Counted from the stretch's first letter, positions 36,701 to 48,020 are shown. The stretch: DNA of 64,000 nucleotides from Reticulascus tulasneorum (GCA_001557505.1 LSAX01000007.1:2356001-2420000), one strand, 5' to 3'. Numbers and translations: made by a program. Notes: generated from the letters alone by a model not told the origin.

Positions 36701-38370
36701 ATTCGGAATATGACTAGTGGCAAAGGTGTCGACGTACTGTACAATCCAACTCCGGAACATGTCAAACTGAGTCTTGACTGCGTTCGGAAGTGTGAGTTTT
36801 GCATGGGCTATCATACATTGTCAGACACTAACAGATAACAGGTGGATGTGTCATACAGCTCTCTAGAAGGTCGGCTACAGAAGCCCAACGCCCAATTTCC
36901 GCCGGCCACAAGACGTTCGTCAACTTGGATCTTTCTCTTCTGATGGTAGAGGAGCCTGAACTAGTTGCGGAAACGTTTGAGCTTGTCGATAATCTCCTCC
37001 GGCACTATCCCTCAACCCTTACCGCTTTGCAGCCTGTCCGATATGCCTCCTTCACAGACTTGGAGGATGCGCTTAGAAAAGTCGACAGTGATCCTCATCA
37101 TGGACTGACGGTCATGCGTGCTGGTGCTAATACCACTGTCCCTGTATTAGTCAGGACACAAACCAAAGCTCTCAGTGATTGCATCGACGATGGATCATAT
37201 GTTCTAGCAGGTGGACTTGGTGGTTTGGGCCGCAGCATTGCCGATCTTCTCGTCAGTAATGGTGCGAAGCACTTGACTTTCTTGTCCCGATCAGGGGTCA
37301 AGTCGGAGGACATGGAATTCTTCATTCATGATCTTGTCAAGAGAGGGGTCCACATTAAGAGCTTCGAGCTCGATATCTGCGACCCTGATGCTCTCCGCAA
37401 GGCTGTTGAAGTGATTCTAGACGACACCCCAAGGATCTCGGGTGTCATTCAGTGTGCGGCTGTTCTTAAGGTAGGTTGGCTGTTATTCCGAATGGCGTTA
37501 GGCTTCTAACATTCACAGGATGCCATCTTTGATAACATGACGCACGCGGACTGGTTGGCGGCTTTCGAACCGAAGGCTGCTGGGTCCTGGAATCTTGCTC
37601 AGGCCATGTCTAACGCTGAGCAATCGCCTTGGTTTATATTCCTATCCAGCTCTGCAGGCATCATCGGAAACAGAGGACAGGCAAATTACGCTGCCGGGAA
37701 TTGCTTCCAAGATGCTCTTGCGCGATCTGGGCTGATCCCCGGGCGTGCCGTCTCGCTTGACCTCGGCCCCGTTTTGCAAGCTGGTATGCTTGCTCAAGAC
37801 GAAGAGATGCTGAACATCCTTCGCGCAAGCGGGTTCTACGGTATTCGACACGAGGACTTCCTAACACTTGTCCAGCACGCGATCACTGGGGAGATTGTGG
37901 AAGGTATTCCGATGCCTGCACAGGTGAGCCTGGGACTAGGAACAGGCGGGCTGATGCTGCAGAACAAGCCTGCGGACCCATACTGGTCACGAACGGCGCT
38001 ATACTCGTACCTCAACCTCGTTGATATGGCGGCTCCAGATCTGTCATTTGAAGTTTCTGCTAGTGCAGTAGACATGAAGACGATGCTTGCGTCGAGTAGT
38101 AGCTTCGACGAAGCGGCAGAGATCATCTGCGCAGGCTTAGTCCAGATACTGGCAAAGAGCATGAACATGCTACCTGAGGAACTGGATTCGGCCAAACCAC
38201 CCAATGCCTACGGCGTCGACTCTCTTGTCGCAGTCGGCGTACGCAATTGGGTTTTCAGCAATGTTGGCGTCGATGTGTCGGTGTTTGATGTGCTGAGCGA
38301 CAGCACGGTGATGGAGCTCTCTGCAATCATTGCGGCGAAGGGCGATTACGGAGGGGATGAGAGGAAGTGA
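30702..38370 (+). CDS. Highly reducing type I polyketide synthase (KS-AT-DH-ER-KR-ACP)
   Basis: Eleven exons: 30702-30872, 30930-30986, 31046-31133, 31184-31249, 31296-31498, 31547-31787, 31840-32189, 32243-33777, 33832-36791, 36842-37470, 37519-38370; product 2383 aa. It builds a reduced polyketide from malonyl-CoA. KS: DTGCSGSL with Cys174, His309 (VECHGTGT), His349 (SNIGHLEGA). AT: GQGAQWARMG and GHSSGE with Ser655. DH: His978 in DHQVQKTIVYP, where Lys replaces the usual Gly, and Asp1168 in HPATLDSMFQ. Residues ~1290-1430 resemble a shrunken C-methyltransferase (AVLQCGGSSDLSLHIL in place of the GxGxG loop), probably dead. ER about 1700-1960 with nucleotide loop HAGASAYGQAAVQIA. KR with AGGLGGLGR at 2013-2021 and Tyr2157 (ANYAAGN). 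ACP Ser2335 (YGVDSLVAV). No thioesterase or reductase, so release needs a separate factor. Seven introns fall within the first 1.5 kb. Confidence 0.93.
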
Positions 38371-39633
38371 GGCTTCAGGACTAAGAAATAGCCTAGAGGA
38401 GGTTGGAACTAAGGCATTTCACATTCTGGTCTTGTTGGGGTCGTTGGAATGTGAGGATATTGGGATGTGTACCAAAACTTGCCGGTGGCGTCTGGCCATT
38501 TCAAGGTTATACCCTAGTTACAGGCTCTAATTCTGACAACCCAGAGAAACAATGCTCGTGCGTATTCGCAGTGAAGTACGGACTAATGGGTGGATAAGTT
38601 AAGGAGGTGACACCTAGCGCCGTGTTCTAGAAAACTTGAGGAACAATATCCCCATGGAGTCCCTGTCATTACATCACGGATGTTGAGCAGCTAAAACTCT
38701 AGTTATCCTCATTGGAGCCAATTCGCTATTCAGCAACGTAGATTTCACGGCTTCTTCCGAAAGTCCACGTCCTCTCGAAACAGCTGCATGGCTTGGCTGC
38801 GTCCGCAATGTGAATCACCAAACGCACGTGTCCGGAGATCCGGGGACACCCCACAGCTCGCTCCGTTCGGTAGGCCATGCGACGTCCGGTTTCGAATATC
38901 GGTGTGGCTGATTCGGAAATGATTTGCGATGCCGGTGGGTTTGCGATTGATTTTCATTGGGCTCGCTTTTCGCTTTCGGTACTAGGACTATTTCGCCTTT
39001 GCGACTGATGTGCTCTGCGCTCTGATGGCCCCCCCTAATAGACTGATGTCTTGGCCCGAGAGAGATCAGCGCTTTGACATGTGTTGTCAGGTCGGGGCTG
39101 GAGTGATCGGTTGATGGATTTCCCAAAACGAAGATGTCCGTTGCAAGGTTTGGCAAGTTCCGCGATGCGAAGGGTGATAGCAAGCCGCGACGAGTTGGCT
39201 CTTGGAGGCGTTTGAGGCAGATACTCCTTTGCGAGCTGGTGTCGATGACATGTCGCCAAGCAGTCTCTGGTGGTGGGGAGGCATTCTAAATGCACAGATG
39301 CTGCAGCCCTCAGGTGACTATCATAGGTAGATAGGATCCGTCTGGATGCTGGCGGGAGCTAGTGAAAATTCGTTTCTCCTTGCAGGCCAGCTGGTGGCGG
39401 TGATGTTGAAGCTGTTTCCGTCTTGGTGAGTCTGATCCGGTTTCGTGATCGACCGATCGAACAGGACGGGGAGCACCTAGGCTTTTCTATAAGACTGTAT
39501 TCCTTTCTTCAGCAAGGCGAAGTATGATGCCACTAGAATCTTCCCATCACCATCTGCCACTTCCATCGGATACCACCGTGACTGGATACATAACCAACCC
39601 CCTGGCTCCAACACTCTGAGAATAGCAGCAAAC
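38371..39633. other. Intergenic region between PKS and prenyltransferase
   Basis: 1.26 kb between two tandem cluster genes: PKS 3' UTR and prenyltransferase promoter. At 38831-38843 there is TCCGGAGATCCGG, a CCGG pair of the kind bound by zinc-cluster regulators, but one copy proves nothing. No gene seen. Confidence 0.45.
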
Positions 39634-41016
39634 ATGACCATCTCCGTATCTCAGGTCCTCTCACCACGAACCCTCGCGAGGGTCGAGCAGTCCCTCAGCC
39701 TGCGAGCCGACGAGAGTCTCTACATCTCCAAGCCCGACCAGGAGTTCTGGAACCAGAGATGCTCGGAAGTCCTCTACGGCCTCATGCGCAATGCAGGCTC
39801 CTACACCGATTCGCAAATTGCGCAACACCTCAACCTCCTCACCGGCACCATCGTGCCCTCTCTCGGTCCCCGCCCTGGTTCGGCGCCGACAAAACCACTG
39901 CTGACCTCCACCAACTCCCCTTTCGAGCCGAGCTGGAACATAACCGACACTGGATCTTCCGCGATCCGTTTCTCGTTCGAGCCGCTCGGGCGCCAAGGCG
40001 GGAGCGCGAGCGACCCGTTTGCGCAGAAGATCGTGGCCGCGCTGCTGCCGTCGCTGGAACGCGTGGCGACCGGGATGGATTCGAGGTGGTTCAGACACTT
40101 CATGGCCGAGCTGTTCCTGAACGAGGAGGAGTCGAAGGTGGCAAAGTCGCGGCTACCGGCTGGTGTTCGGGCGCCGACCAGCTTCCTCGCCTTCGACCTC
40201 GACGGGAGCAAGGCCGTATTCAAGGCGTATTTCTTCCCGATCCTGAAGCACATCGCCACAGGGAGGAGCAGCGAGGCCATAACCTTCGACTGCATCCGCT
40301 CACTGCAGCCCGGCGGGAGCGCGCTCGCACCGGCCGCCGACGTGCTGGAGAAGTTCCTGTCCGAATCGCCCATCCCATGCCCCATCGAGATGCTCGCCAT
40401 CGACTGCATCGACCCCGCCCTCGGGGCGCGAGTCAAGATCTACGGCCGCACGGAGAGCAACTCGTTCGACACCGTCCGCTACGTCGCCACACTGAACGGC
40501 GCCAACACCAGCGAGGAGACACTCGTGGGGCTCGAGATCCTCGAGGGCATCTGGCACCTCCTGCACAACGAGGCGGCGCCGCGGCCCGCCGTCGCCTCCA
40601 AGGAGCCGAAGCTGTACGATACGCGCCACAAGGGCGTCTGCTACGGCTTCGAGCTCAAGCCCGGGTGCGCGGTGCCCGAGGTCAAGATCTACGTGCCGCT
40701 GTGGCAGTACGCGGACAGCGACGCGGAGATCGCGGCGAACTTGGCGACGGTGTTCAGCGCGCGGGGGTGGGAGATTGGCAGCAGGTATACGGATGCAATT
40801 CGCGAGTCTTTGTAAGTCTTGTACCCCCCATGGGTTGTCCGCTCACAAAGGAAATGGAGACGAGAAATACTAACCGATTATTATAGCCCGCGAGCTGATG
40901 TGGATGGATCCGCGAGCACGCACTCATATATGAGCTTCGCTTACTCGAAGAAGAAGGGCGTCTATATGACGATGTACTATTCTGCTGTCCCCCATAAGGG
41001 CATGGTGGCCTTGTAA
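39634..41016 (+). CDS. DMATS-type aromatic prenyltransferase
   Basis: ABBA-fold enzyme that transfers a prenyl group, usually from dimethylallyl diphosphate, to an aromatic carbon. Two exons, 39634-40811 and 40887-41016 (75-bp intron, ACTAAC branch); product 435 aa, normal for the family. Family marks: KPDQEFWNQR near 30-40 (the 'W-x-x' opening); RFSFEPLG with Glu116, at the place of the acidic residue that orients the acceptor; a barrel strand with Lys197 and Tyr199 (AVFKAYFFP); VKIYGR with Lys268/Tyr270; CYGFELKPG near 336-344; VKIYVPLWQY with Lys351/Tyr353. These Lys/Tyr pairs shield the diphosphate. The C-terminal exon ends with SFAYSKKKGVYMTMYYS. Exon 1 is very GC-rich, unlike the PKS. 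It lies 1.26 kb after the PKS on the same strand, so its acceptor may be the PKS product or an aromatic derived from it; an indole acceptor is also possible. Confidence 0.92.
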
Positions 41017-41240
41017 GGATGACATTGGTGGATGTAGTTGGCCCGATCTGATGTGTGCTCCATACTACTTTTGTAGAGTTCACATGTACATATATCACAG
41101 GATTTAACACGGTTAGCTCGGGACAGATATAACGGCTCGCTGAAAATAAATATCAATTTGTAAGGAACGTGGGTATTTTGCCTAATCGTTACAGAGAACA
41201 GGTCCAGAACAATAAAAAAGGAAAGAAAAAAAAAAAAGGT

Positions 41241-41273
41241 CTTGGAGATGCCATGCAGCACACGGCATCTCCA
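41241..41273. repeat. Perfect 11-bp inverted repeat beside an A/T run
   Basis: Arms TTGGAGATGCC (41241-41251) and GGCATCTCCAA (41263-41273) are exact inverted copies around an 11-base loop. Immediately before, at about 41221-41236, lies a long A-rich run. Read on the minus strand this is a strong hairpin followed by a T run. It sits between the convergent 3' ends of the prenyltransferase and the membrane-protein gene, 210 bp past the latter's stop, so it may influence 3'-end formation. Confidence 0.7.
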
Positions 41274-41482
41274 ACGACACTAGAGCAAGGTCTGATATCT
41301 CTCCTCCACTTCTCCGGTAGACGCTGTATGAGGTTTTCTCTTCCTCCGCCATTGTCCAAGTCTGGTCTTTTTTGGATAAGATGATACACGGCTTCTTCCT
41401 CTGCTCTCCAGGACGACGAGTGCCTTCTCTCAACTTCAGGTTGAGGTGGCGACGCACTGGTAACTTTTGATCTCTCGGGAAT

Positions 41483-42644
41483 TTAGATCTGAACCGGCTT
41501 GTCTTCGGTTTCCTCCTCGTTGTCCTTGTAGGTTGGAGGGGCGTCCTCATAGGCAATCAACATTGCCTTCTCTTCGGCTACGGCAGCCTCGGCTTGTGCG
41601 GCCTTGTTGCAGGAGTGACCCCGACGTCTGCAGTGACGACGGGAGAATGGAGACTGACGACGGACGAGGACGCGCCAGAGGCAGACGACGAAGGTGCCAA
41701 CCATCATGCCAATGCTGAGGAATGGTTAGTTGGGGGGCTTGCAAAGATAAGGACGACGCAAACACTTACATGCTAACACTGACGCCTGCAACAATGCCAA
41801 TAAGGACGGGGAGCAGGATGTGCGAGGTGAGCTTCCTGAACAGCTGGCCCCAGGTGTGGTGGTGCTTGATACGATGACCCTCACGCATCTTGCCGTGGGC
41901 AGGACCTTGTCGCATGCCACCACCGCATTTCTTGGCTCCGTGCATCTTCTTCATCTGCTCGATAACGGCTGCTCGCCACTGGCAGTACATGGTGGTGCAT
42001 TCCTCCTGGCCTTCGGTAGGAGCATCGAGCTTGGTTGTGGATTCGGTAGCCTGAATGCTGCCGATCATCAATTTGCCGGCCGGGGTCTTGATGAGCTTGA
42101 CATTGACATTGGGAATTCCGTCAATGAAGCTGTTGCCGACCTCGATGATCTGGAGATCAATGTCGATAAGCTCCATCTGCTGGTCCTGCTCCTCCTTCAT
42201 GACGGGGCGGATGGCCAGGCTGTAGCCTAGCTGAGGGGTGGTCGGGTTCCCCTTACGGGGGTGCTTGGTGGCCATCTCGGTGAAGTCCAGCACCTGCGGG
42301 GCTCGGAGGATAGAGTACCATGATCCGGCCTTGGGGTACAGCTCAAAGTCATTCACCAAAAGCCTGTCCACATCGGAATCGGTATCGACGGAGAAGGTCA
42401 GCTCCAGATGGCTGGGGATGTTGTTCTTGATCTGGAAGCCGCCCTTGTGGTGCTTCACTTGGATGGGACAGCCGGGGCAGTCGACCTTGAGTGTCTGGGA
42501 TTGGACCTGGGAGATCTCGACACCAACGAAGGGGAGTGTGGTGATGATTTCGTTGTCGGCTTCGGAGATGTCGGGAACGATGACGAAGGCCTGGGTGGCC
42601 GTGAACGCCAAGCCAGTGGCGACGGCGAGGGATTTCAGCAACAT
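41483..42644 (-). CDS. Secreted-route single-pass membrane protein (DUF7728-like)
   Basis: Two exons, 42644-41770 and 41714-41483 (55-bp intron); product 368 aa. It opens with a signal peptide (MLLKSLAVATGLAFTATQA), followed by a lumenal/extracellular region with a CPGC pair near residue 60, strand-rich sequence (LELTFSVDTDSD, YPKAGSWYSILRAP) and a CTTMYCQW pair near 250. A His/Lys/Gly-rich stretch follows, then a membrane segment of ~30 residues (LLPVLIGIVAGVSVSI joined across the intron to IGMMVGTFVVCLW) and a basic then acidic cytosolic tail ending in a PPTY motif, a potential WW/ubiquitin-ligase docking site. I think it belongs to the fungal DUF7728 group, but that name is from memory. 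An in-frame Met 83 codons upstream is rejected because the signal peptide begins at 42644. Confidence 0.8.
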
Positions 42645-44130
42645 CCTGTGTTGTGTGTGTTCGATCGGTAGTGAGCGTATGCAGTTGAATTCGAGTAGGG
42701 TATCGTTGCGAGCTTTGTTGCTTTCTTGGATTTGGGAGGTCCAAGAGAAGGAAGGTTGAGGGAAAAGAAGGTAGGGTTTAAAGGTGAGGGATGATGAAGG
42801 TGGCCCCAGTACGTAGGTAGTGTGTGTGGTTGGCTCGCCGGCGTTGGCGACAGTTTGGGATGGAGCTTGAGAAGGAGAGAGGGGGGGGGTCATGCTTCAC
42901 CTGGAGATGGACCCCTAACGTCTCGGGTGGCTAATTGGGTGCAGCAGCGTTAAGAAATACGCCGGGATTCTCGGACTATCCTGCGTGTGTACGTACACCT
43001 TGCGACTTTAGTGGACCATCACAACAAAGCGACCCCCCCCCCCCATTATGGCTGATGCCTCAGGCACTCCTCAGGCTGCAGTGAAGTCTCCTGAATCAGG
43101 ACGTTCCGCCAGCCCTCCAGCCCACTGCACTGTCGTCATGCCTGACGGGGTTCAGCACGGGATTTCGGTCGATCACTGCTAATCATCTCCCTTCCAAGAC
43201 CGTATCTGGCCCTTTTAGTATCATATTAAAGACATCGGTGCCGGAGTCTAAATCATTTCTTGCACGCTTCTGGACTGCCAGACTCTATTCAGCTCAGGAA
43301 AAAACCCCCCCATTCTTGTCTCCCAATTGAACTCTGAATCGGCACTTGACTCCCCGTCGAGTGACGTGAATGGTTCTTGTCTGGGTAAACCCTTGGCATC
43401 CCAAGCCCCGAATGGTTTCGCCTGGTCTGAAACTTGGTTTTGTATCATCAAAAAGAGTTAACATGGCGGGCACCCAGGCGACAACATGGGGCTGTTTATT
43501 TTGACGGAAAGGGAACCCGGTGCGAGCAGACTCCTAAAGTCGCCCAGGATATTTGTTCTTGTAATGAGATTGCAATCGATAACGCTGCACGCTGGACTTC
43601 GTTCGGTCTCCCGATATGGATTTATACCGCGAGCAGGAGTGCTAACCCAGGATCGCATGTGCCGTATCCGTAAGGCTGGGACATTCGCACTCTCAGGTCC
43701 TCATATCATTGATTAACGGTCTTCATCTGGCTGTAGTGCAGTTTACAAAGTGCTAGCGAGATATGCCCAATTAAAATCCGATGATGATTGTAAACTTGGC
43801 TCGAATTGGCGACCGAGTCGTCCCCATCCTTGGCTATCGCGTCCAATGAGCGAACAGGATAACATCACGCCTCCGCCACAGCCTCAACACCAATGCTACA
43901 TACTGTCCGTCTTTCGCATCTTTAAGTCAAATGATATCGGAGAACAAAGCTCCTGGGCAAACATCATAAAGTGGCAGCTTTGCCCGGAATATAATCAATC
44001 GTCTTGCTAATTCGTTTGCCATCCCCCACTCATACACCGCCATTCATTCCAAGACATGTGTCCCAGCTCCTCTTAGAATCCGTTTAAACCATCCTGATAA
44101 GATATCCTTTCACTCTTTTTCGTCTCAGTG
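42645..44130. other. Divergent intergenic region
   Basis: 1.5 kb between the membrane-protein start and the next plus-strand start. It holds a C12 run at 43033-43044 and no coding frame I can support. Confidence 0.5.
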
Positions 44131-45363
44131 ATGAATACCAAAGTGATGCCACCCGGGACGGGAGATGGTGGTATGGTGGTTGCAGACAAACCACGGAGAA
44201 GCTCTACTTGGAAATCAATAGATCGAATTTTCAGCTCCTTTAAGCCCGGTTCGACATCAGACGAAGAACAGAGACTGTCTCAAGCACCGCCTCCGTACTC
44301 CGACATACATCAGACTGAGACTTCTGCATCATCAAAAGGTCTACTAACACCAACCGAGACACTGCCCTTGGATGAGAAAGCCAAACCCCTCTCGGATCCA
44401 GCCAAGCACCCAGAGGACGCGAAACTACTAGACCAAGCTACGGCCTTCCTTCCACCCTCGGCAAACCTACCCGATAACCTACCTCCGTTGCCCAAGCCAG
44501 TTCTCGTGCCCCGTCTCAATCCAGGCGCAACCTTTCCGTTCACAAGAGCATGGGCTCCCGAGCTCGACAACCATGCCATCACTCAGCGTGAATGGCTCGC
44601 CTTCCTCGACAATTTGAACATTATCAGTTCGCCGCATCCATCAATCACACTTTTCCAAGTAGCAGCAATTGGAATCGCATTTGTCCCTCTGGATGGAGCC
44701 GACGGTATTGCCGTTCTAGTGGAGGTCGTAGCAGCACTCCTAGTAGAGTCGCTCGCTAGAGCCCGCTGCAAACGGTTCCTCGAAAAGGTGAACTCGGACT
44801 ACTTCCACCCTCGTGGTCTGCATGCCCACATCATAGATAGCAAGCGTGTGAAGCGGGCACTAGGCCTAGAGCCCAAGGACCCCCTCGTGGCTCCGCTGAG
44901 CGAGACGACCGTCGACATGACAGCTCAGCAGCGCTGCATGGAGCATCTGAAAGACCACACATGTGAGCTCACCTGGGAGGTCCCCGAGCCCAGCCCGCAG
45001 ACGGAGAGGCTCGCAAAGCTGGCGGCATGGAACGTGAAGCATCACATCAGGGAGGTGAACAAGAAGACCAAGTGCCAAAGGAAGAGGGCGTGGAAGAAAC
45101 TTCTCAAAGGGAAGAAACTGAAGAGGGAGGGTCGCGAGGAGAAGACAAGGGCAAAGAAGATCACGTGGGTGCTGTTGCAGAATCTGCAAGAGTTTGAGGA
45201 GCAAGAGAAGGTGATTGCCGAGGAGCTGGCTGCGAAAAAGGCCGCGAAAAAGGCGAAGAAGGAGAAGGGGAAGGGGAAAGGGCAACAAGAGGTTCAAGTT
45301 CTTGTTCCCGCACAGAATGCGCCTGCGACGCCCGAGGATGAGGCAACGAAGACAGCGAAGTAA
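44131..45363 (+). CDS. Unrecognised basic fungal protein
   Basis: Single exon, 410 aa from the ATG at 44131 (the codon before it is GTG). I do not recognise a named domain. Residues 1-110 are disordered (Ser/Pro/Thr-rich, with a PPPYS motif). Residues ~120-260 are the likely folded part: LNPGATFPFTRAWAPEL, then TQREWLAFLDNLNII, a small-residue hydrophobic stretch (VAAIGIAFVPLDGADGIAV... to LLVESLARARC, possibly membrane-associated) and a FLEKVNSDYFHPRGLHAHI block. The C-terminal ~130 residues are Lys/Arg/Glu-rich and helical, ending in lysine runs and an acidic tail. This arrangement recalls uncharacterised fungal proteins of about 400 aa that share the 'NPGATFPF-RAW' block. The long uninterrupted frame, the change of composition by segment and the CT-rich leader argue that it is real. 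Confidence 0.72.
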   Translation: MNTKVMPPGTGDGGMVVADKPRRSSTWKSIDRIFSSFKPGSTSDEEQRLSQAPPPYSDIHQTETSASSKGLLTPTETLPLDEKAKPLSDPAKHPEDAKLLDQATAFLPPSANLPDNLPPLPKPVLVPRLNPGATFPFTRAWAPELDNHAITQREWLAFLDNLNIISSPHPSITLFQVAAIGIAFVPLDGADGIAVLVEVVAALLVESLARARCKRFLEKVNSDYFHPRGLHAHIIDSKRVKRALGLEPKDPLVAPLSETTVDMTAQQRCMEHLKDHTCELTWEVPEPSPQTERLAKLAAWNVKHHIREVNKKTKCQRKRAWKKLLKGKKLKREGREEKTRAKKITWVLLQNLQEFEEQEKVIAEELAAKKAAKKAKKEKGKGKGQQEVQVLVPAQNAPATPEDEATKTAK

Positions 45364-46910
45364 GGCAGGCTGGGTTTGCGTTGAGCAACTGGATCTGTTT
45401 GCTCTCTGGTCTTGCCCGAAAGATACCCTCACGTTTAATCTTGTTCAGCTGGCTGCTTACCACCGCCATCTTCAATCCTACAGCCCATGTGGGAAGGATC
45501 CGCTCGTGTCTCTGTCTCTCACAGGTGTGGAGAGTGTACATCGACAGCGCTGTTTGTGAGTGGAATTCTCCGAACTCTCTCAACTTGCTCCCCCGATCGT
45601 ATGAGATTGAGCCGGGCCCGTAAGCATCCGTTTGCCGTGCTGCTCAGGCAGCGATTCCCCCGCCGATCTGCTCGACCAACTGCAGCCACCCGAGGCGCGT
45701 TGTGAAGCTGTGCCGCAAGAATGAGACACGGCAGCGCTTTCCAAATTAGTCGGGAGCGCGGGGATTTGACATTTGCCTGTGGAACCAACAGTCATCCTCG
45801 CAATCTCCTGGATTTGGAGAGCTTCTGAGGACGTAGCACGGCGACAGCGGGAATGGCAAGGCGATTGCATCCCGAACGGTTGGGCGGGCAGTTGGGACAG
45901 TCAGATTCACAACAGCTACGCAGACGAGAGCCGTTAGACCATGGTCGAACTACCCGTACTCAATCAGATTGAGATTTGCAGGACTGTACAGATTACTACG
46001 CCTCACTCCAAGACAGCACTTGGTGTTCCAAATTGACTGCGGCGAACCATGAGAATTGGAAGTCCGGGTTGATCTAATGACTGGGTTCCTAGTTGCATTT
46101 CCGCCCAAACCCGGGGAAGGGCCTGGAGAGTAAAAATAGCGGCCGACTGGAGCGATGGATATAAATGAACGCCGACTAGGACCTGCCATGACGGGAGCAC
46201 TTGGCCGGCGTAATCAAAACAAACGACTCAGTACAAACGCAGGACTTCGAGTCCGCTTCGCGCGTCTTCTCCATTAAACAACTAGTGTCAATAGAGTGTA
46301 TAGATGAATCGGAACAGTTGGCCTGTCCTCAATGCAACGAGCGAATGGGTCGTGCTGTGCGGGTTTGCATTAAGCATGGCTTCTTGGACAAAGCCTTGAA
46401 GCCTGCCTGATTATTATGCAGCGTTAGCTGCTACAGCTACAGGACCCCAGTCGTGGCAGATGACTGATCTTCTGCTGGTTCGACATGGCCACGGAAGGAC
46501 TCCCATCAATCTCATCATGCCGGCTGCTGCTCCCATGACCCAAGGGATGATCTCAGCGACACGTGATACGGTCTCAGCAAAATGGACAGAGGGCGGAGAC
46601 TGGAGATACGCATCTGGTGAATTGAATGTCTGACACGGGCCGGTCGCAACGGGTAAAGTAGCTGGGAAATGTGAAGATATGCTCTTGGCTACCGGCCCCG
46701 TTCCATGTGTGAGCCCACGCACACCCACCCGCTGTCTCTGCAACCCAGAGCTGAAACACGTCTAGAACCTCGGGGCGAAGAAGGTAAATATGGAAGAATG
46801 GGAAAGCTCCATACATAGGTCGCTCCTGCTGGCGGGTTGGGCATGCGTGATCATGTGTAATGGTGATCTCGATTTGCGGGATAGGCGGGAAATCATATTG
46901 GAGAGACGCA

Positions 46911-46935
46911 GGCAAGGCAAGGCAAGGCAAGGCAA
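46911..46935. repeat. (GGCAA)5 pentanucleotide microsatellite
   Basis: Five exact tandem copies of GGCAA, flanked by related GGGAA units. Confidence 0.95.
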
Positions 46936-47990
46936 GGGGAAGGGAAATGCCCACACGGACGTATGCGTGGACTCGGTCGCGGACACGCACAGGGACATAG
47001 ATACACAGCATGGTACGTGGTGCTTCGCGCGGCGGGATTCCTTTCCTCCCTCTCGTCTTCCACTTTGTGCTTGAGAAGAAGAGCGTGTGTGCGCCGCTCG
47101 GATTAGAGATAGTGTTGCAGGAAACAGCTGACAGCATGGATCCCCCCCGTTCAGGATGCTGGCTTGCACAATGATCTGGATTCCCAAATGGTCGGCAGCA
47201 TGCCATGTAAACTGTAAAACCAAACCACATGGGCAAAAAAATAAAGGTGCAGGACGTCGTCCAATGTTCGTTGACAGAGGTGGCAGCAAAGCCATAGGCC
47301 TCGAAAGTCCGACGCCATGCGTCCTTCGACGATGCAGTGCGGCTGTCAATGGGGGGGGTGCCTGGCCCTTCCTCAGGTGTGAGCAGCCCGCCCGTCCGCC
47401 AATCGCCATCCAACACATCGAGTTAATCCGTACTTTTTACCAGCCGATCTGCCATGTCCGTCCCTTTTCTCTCACACGTTTTTTTTCTTTTTCCCTTTCT
47501 TCTCCTTGAATCGATGTTTCGTTTCATCCAACCATCTGGTCACCTCCTTACTCCTCGGAAGGCTCGGGATAAATACGTTGGTACTCACACAGATGCCCCC
47601 CCATAAAGTGGGCTTGCAAACGAATCATCAGATGTAGAAAGGGAAGAAAGTGTTCGTGTTTGCGAAGGGTCGAAGCCAACAAATCAATGGGCCATCTTGA
47701 ATAAAGTGCTACTTTGGGCGATATTTGGAAGGTGCAAGGCGCTGGAGACATATTTTCCAGGTTTCCTCCCCAATCCCTCCCCTTGGTCATCCAAATTCAA
47801 TTTCAAGAAATGGCCCGGGGGCCCCCCCCCCCAGATCGGGCCACGGTTGATGGTGGACAGGGGTGGAGGGGTCCGATAGTGCTAAATCTGCATTGTGCCT
47901 GCGCTAGTGTTTCCGCTTAGCCCTGTCGCACCAATAATGTCGACGCCCCCGTTCAGGGGTATCTTGCGAGAAGCCTCAGGGTTTAAAGGG

Positions 47991-48020
47991 TCTGGTCTGG
48001 TCTGGTCTGGTCAGGTCAGG
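47991..48020. repeat. (TCTGG)4(TCAGG)2 pentanucleotide repeat
   Basis: Four exact TCTGG units followed by two TCAGG variants, so the array shows unit turnover. Confidence 0.95.

Noticed and set aside
38815..39183. 122-aa minus-strand open frame between PKS and prenyltransferase
   Set aside because: No domain, no splice context and overlapping frames. It lies where the prenyltransferase promoter is expected.
42645..42893. Extra 83 N-terminal residues for the DUF7728-like membrane protein
   Set aside because: The signal peptide starts exactly at the Met at 42644. The upstream part is low-complexity and would bury it.
46574..47416. 280-aa minus-strand open frame (with a 218-aa frame overlapping it)
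   Set aside because: Two long registers overlap, the translation is repeat-derived (LPLALPCLALPASL from GGCAA units) and no domain or splice pattern supports it.
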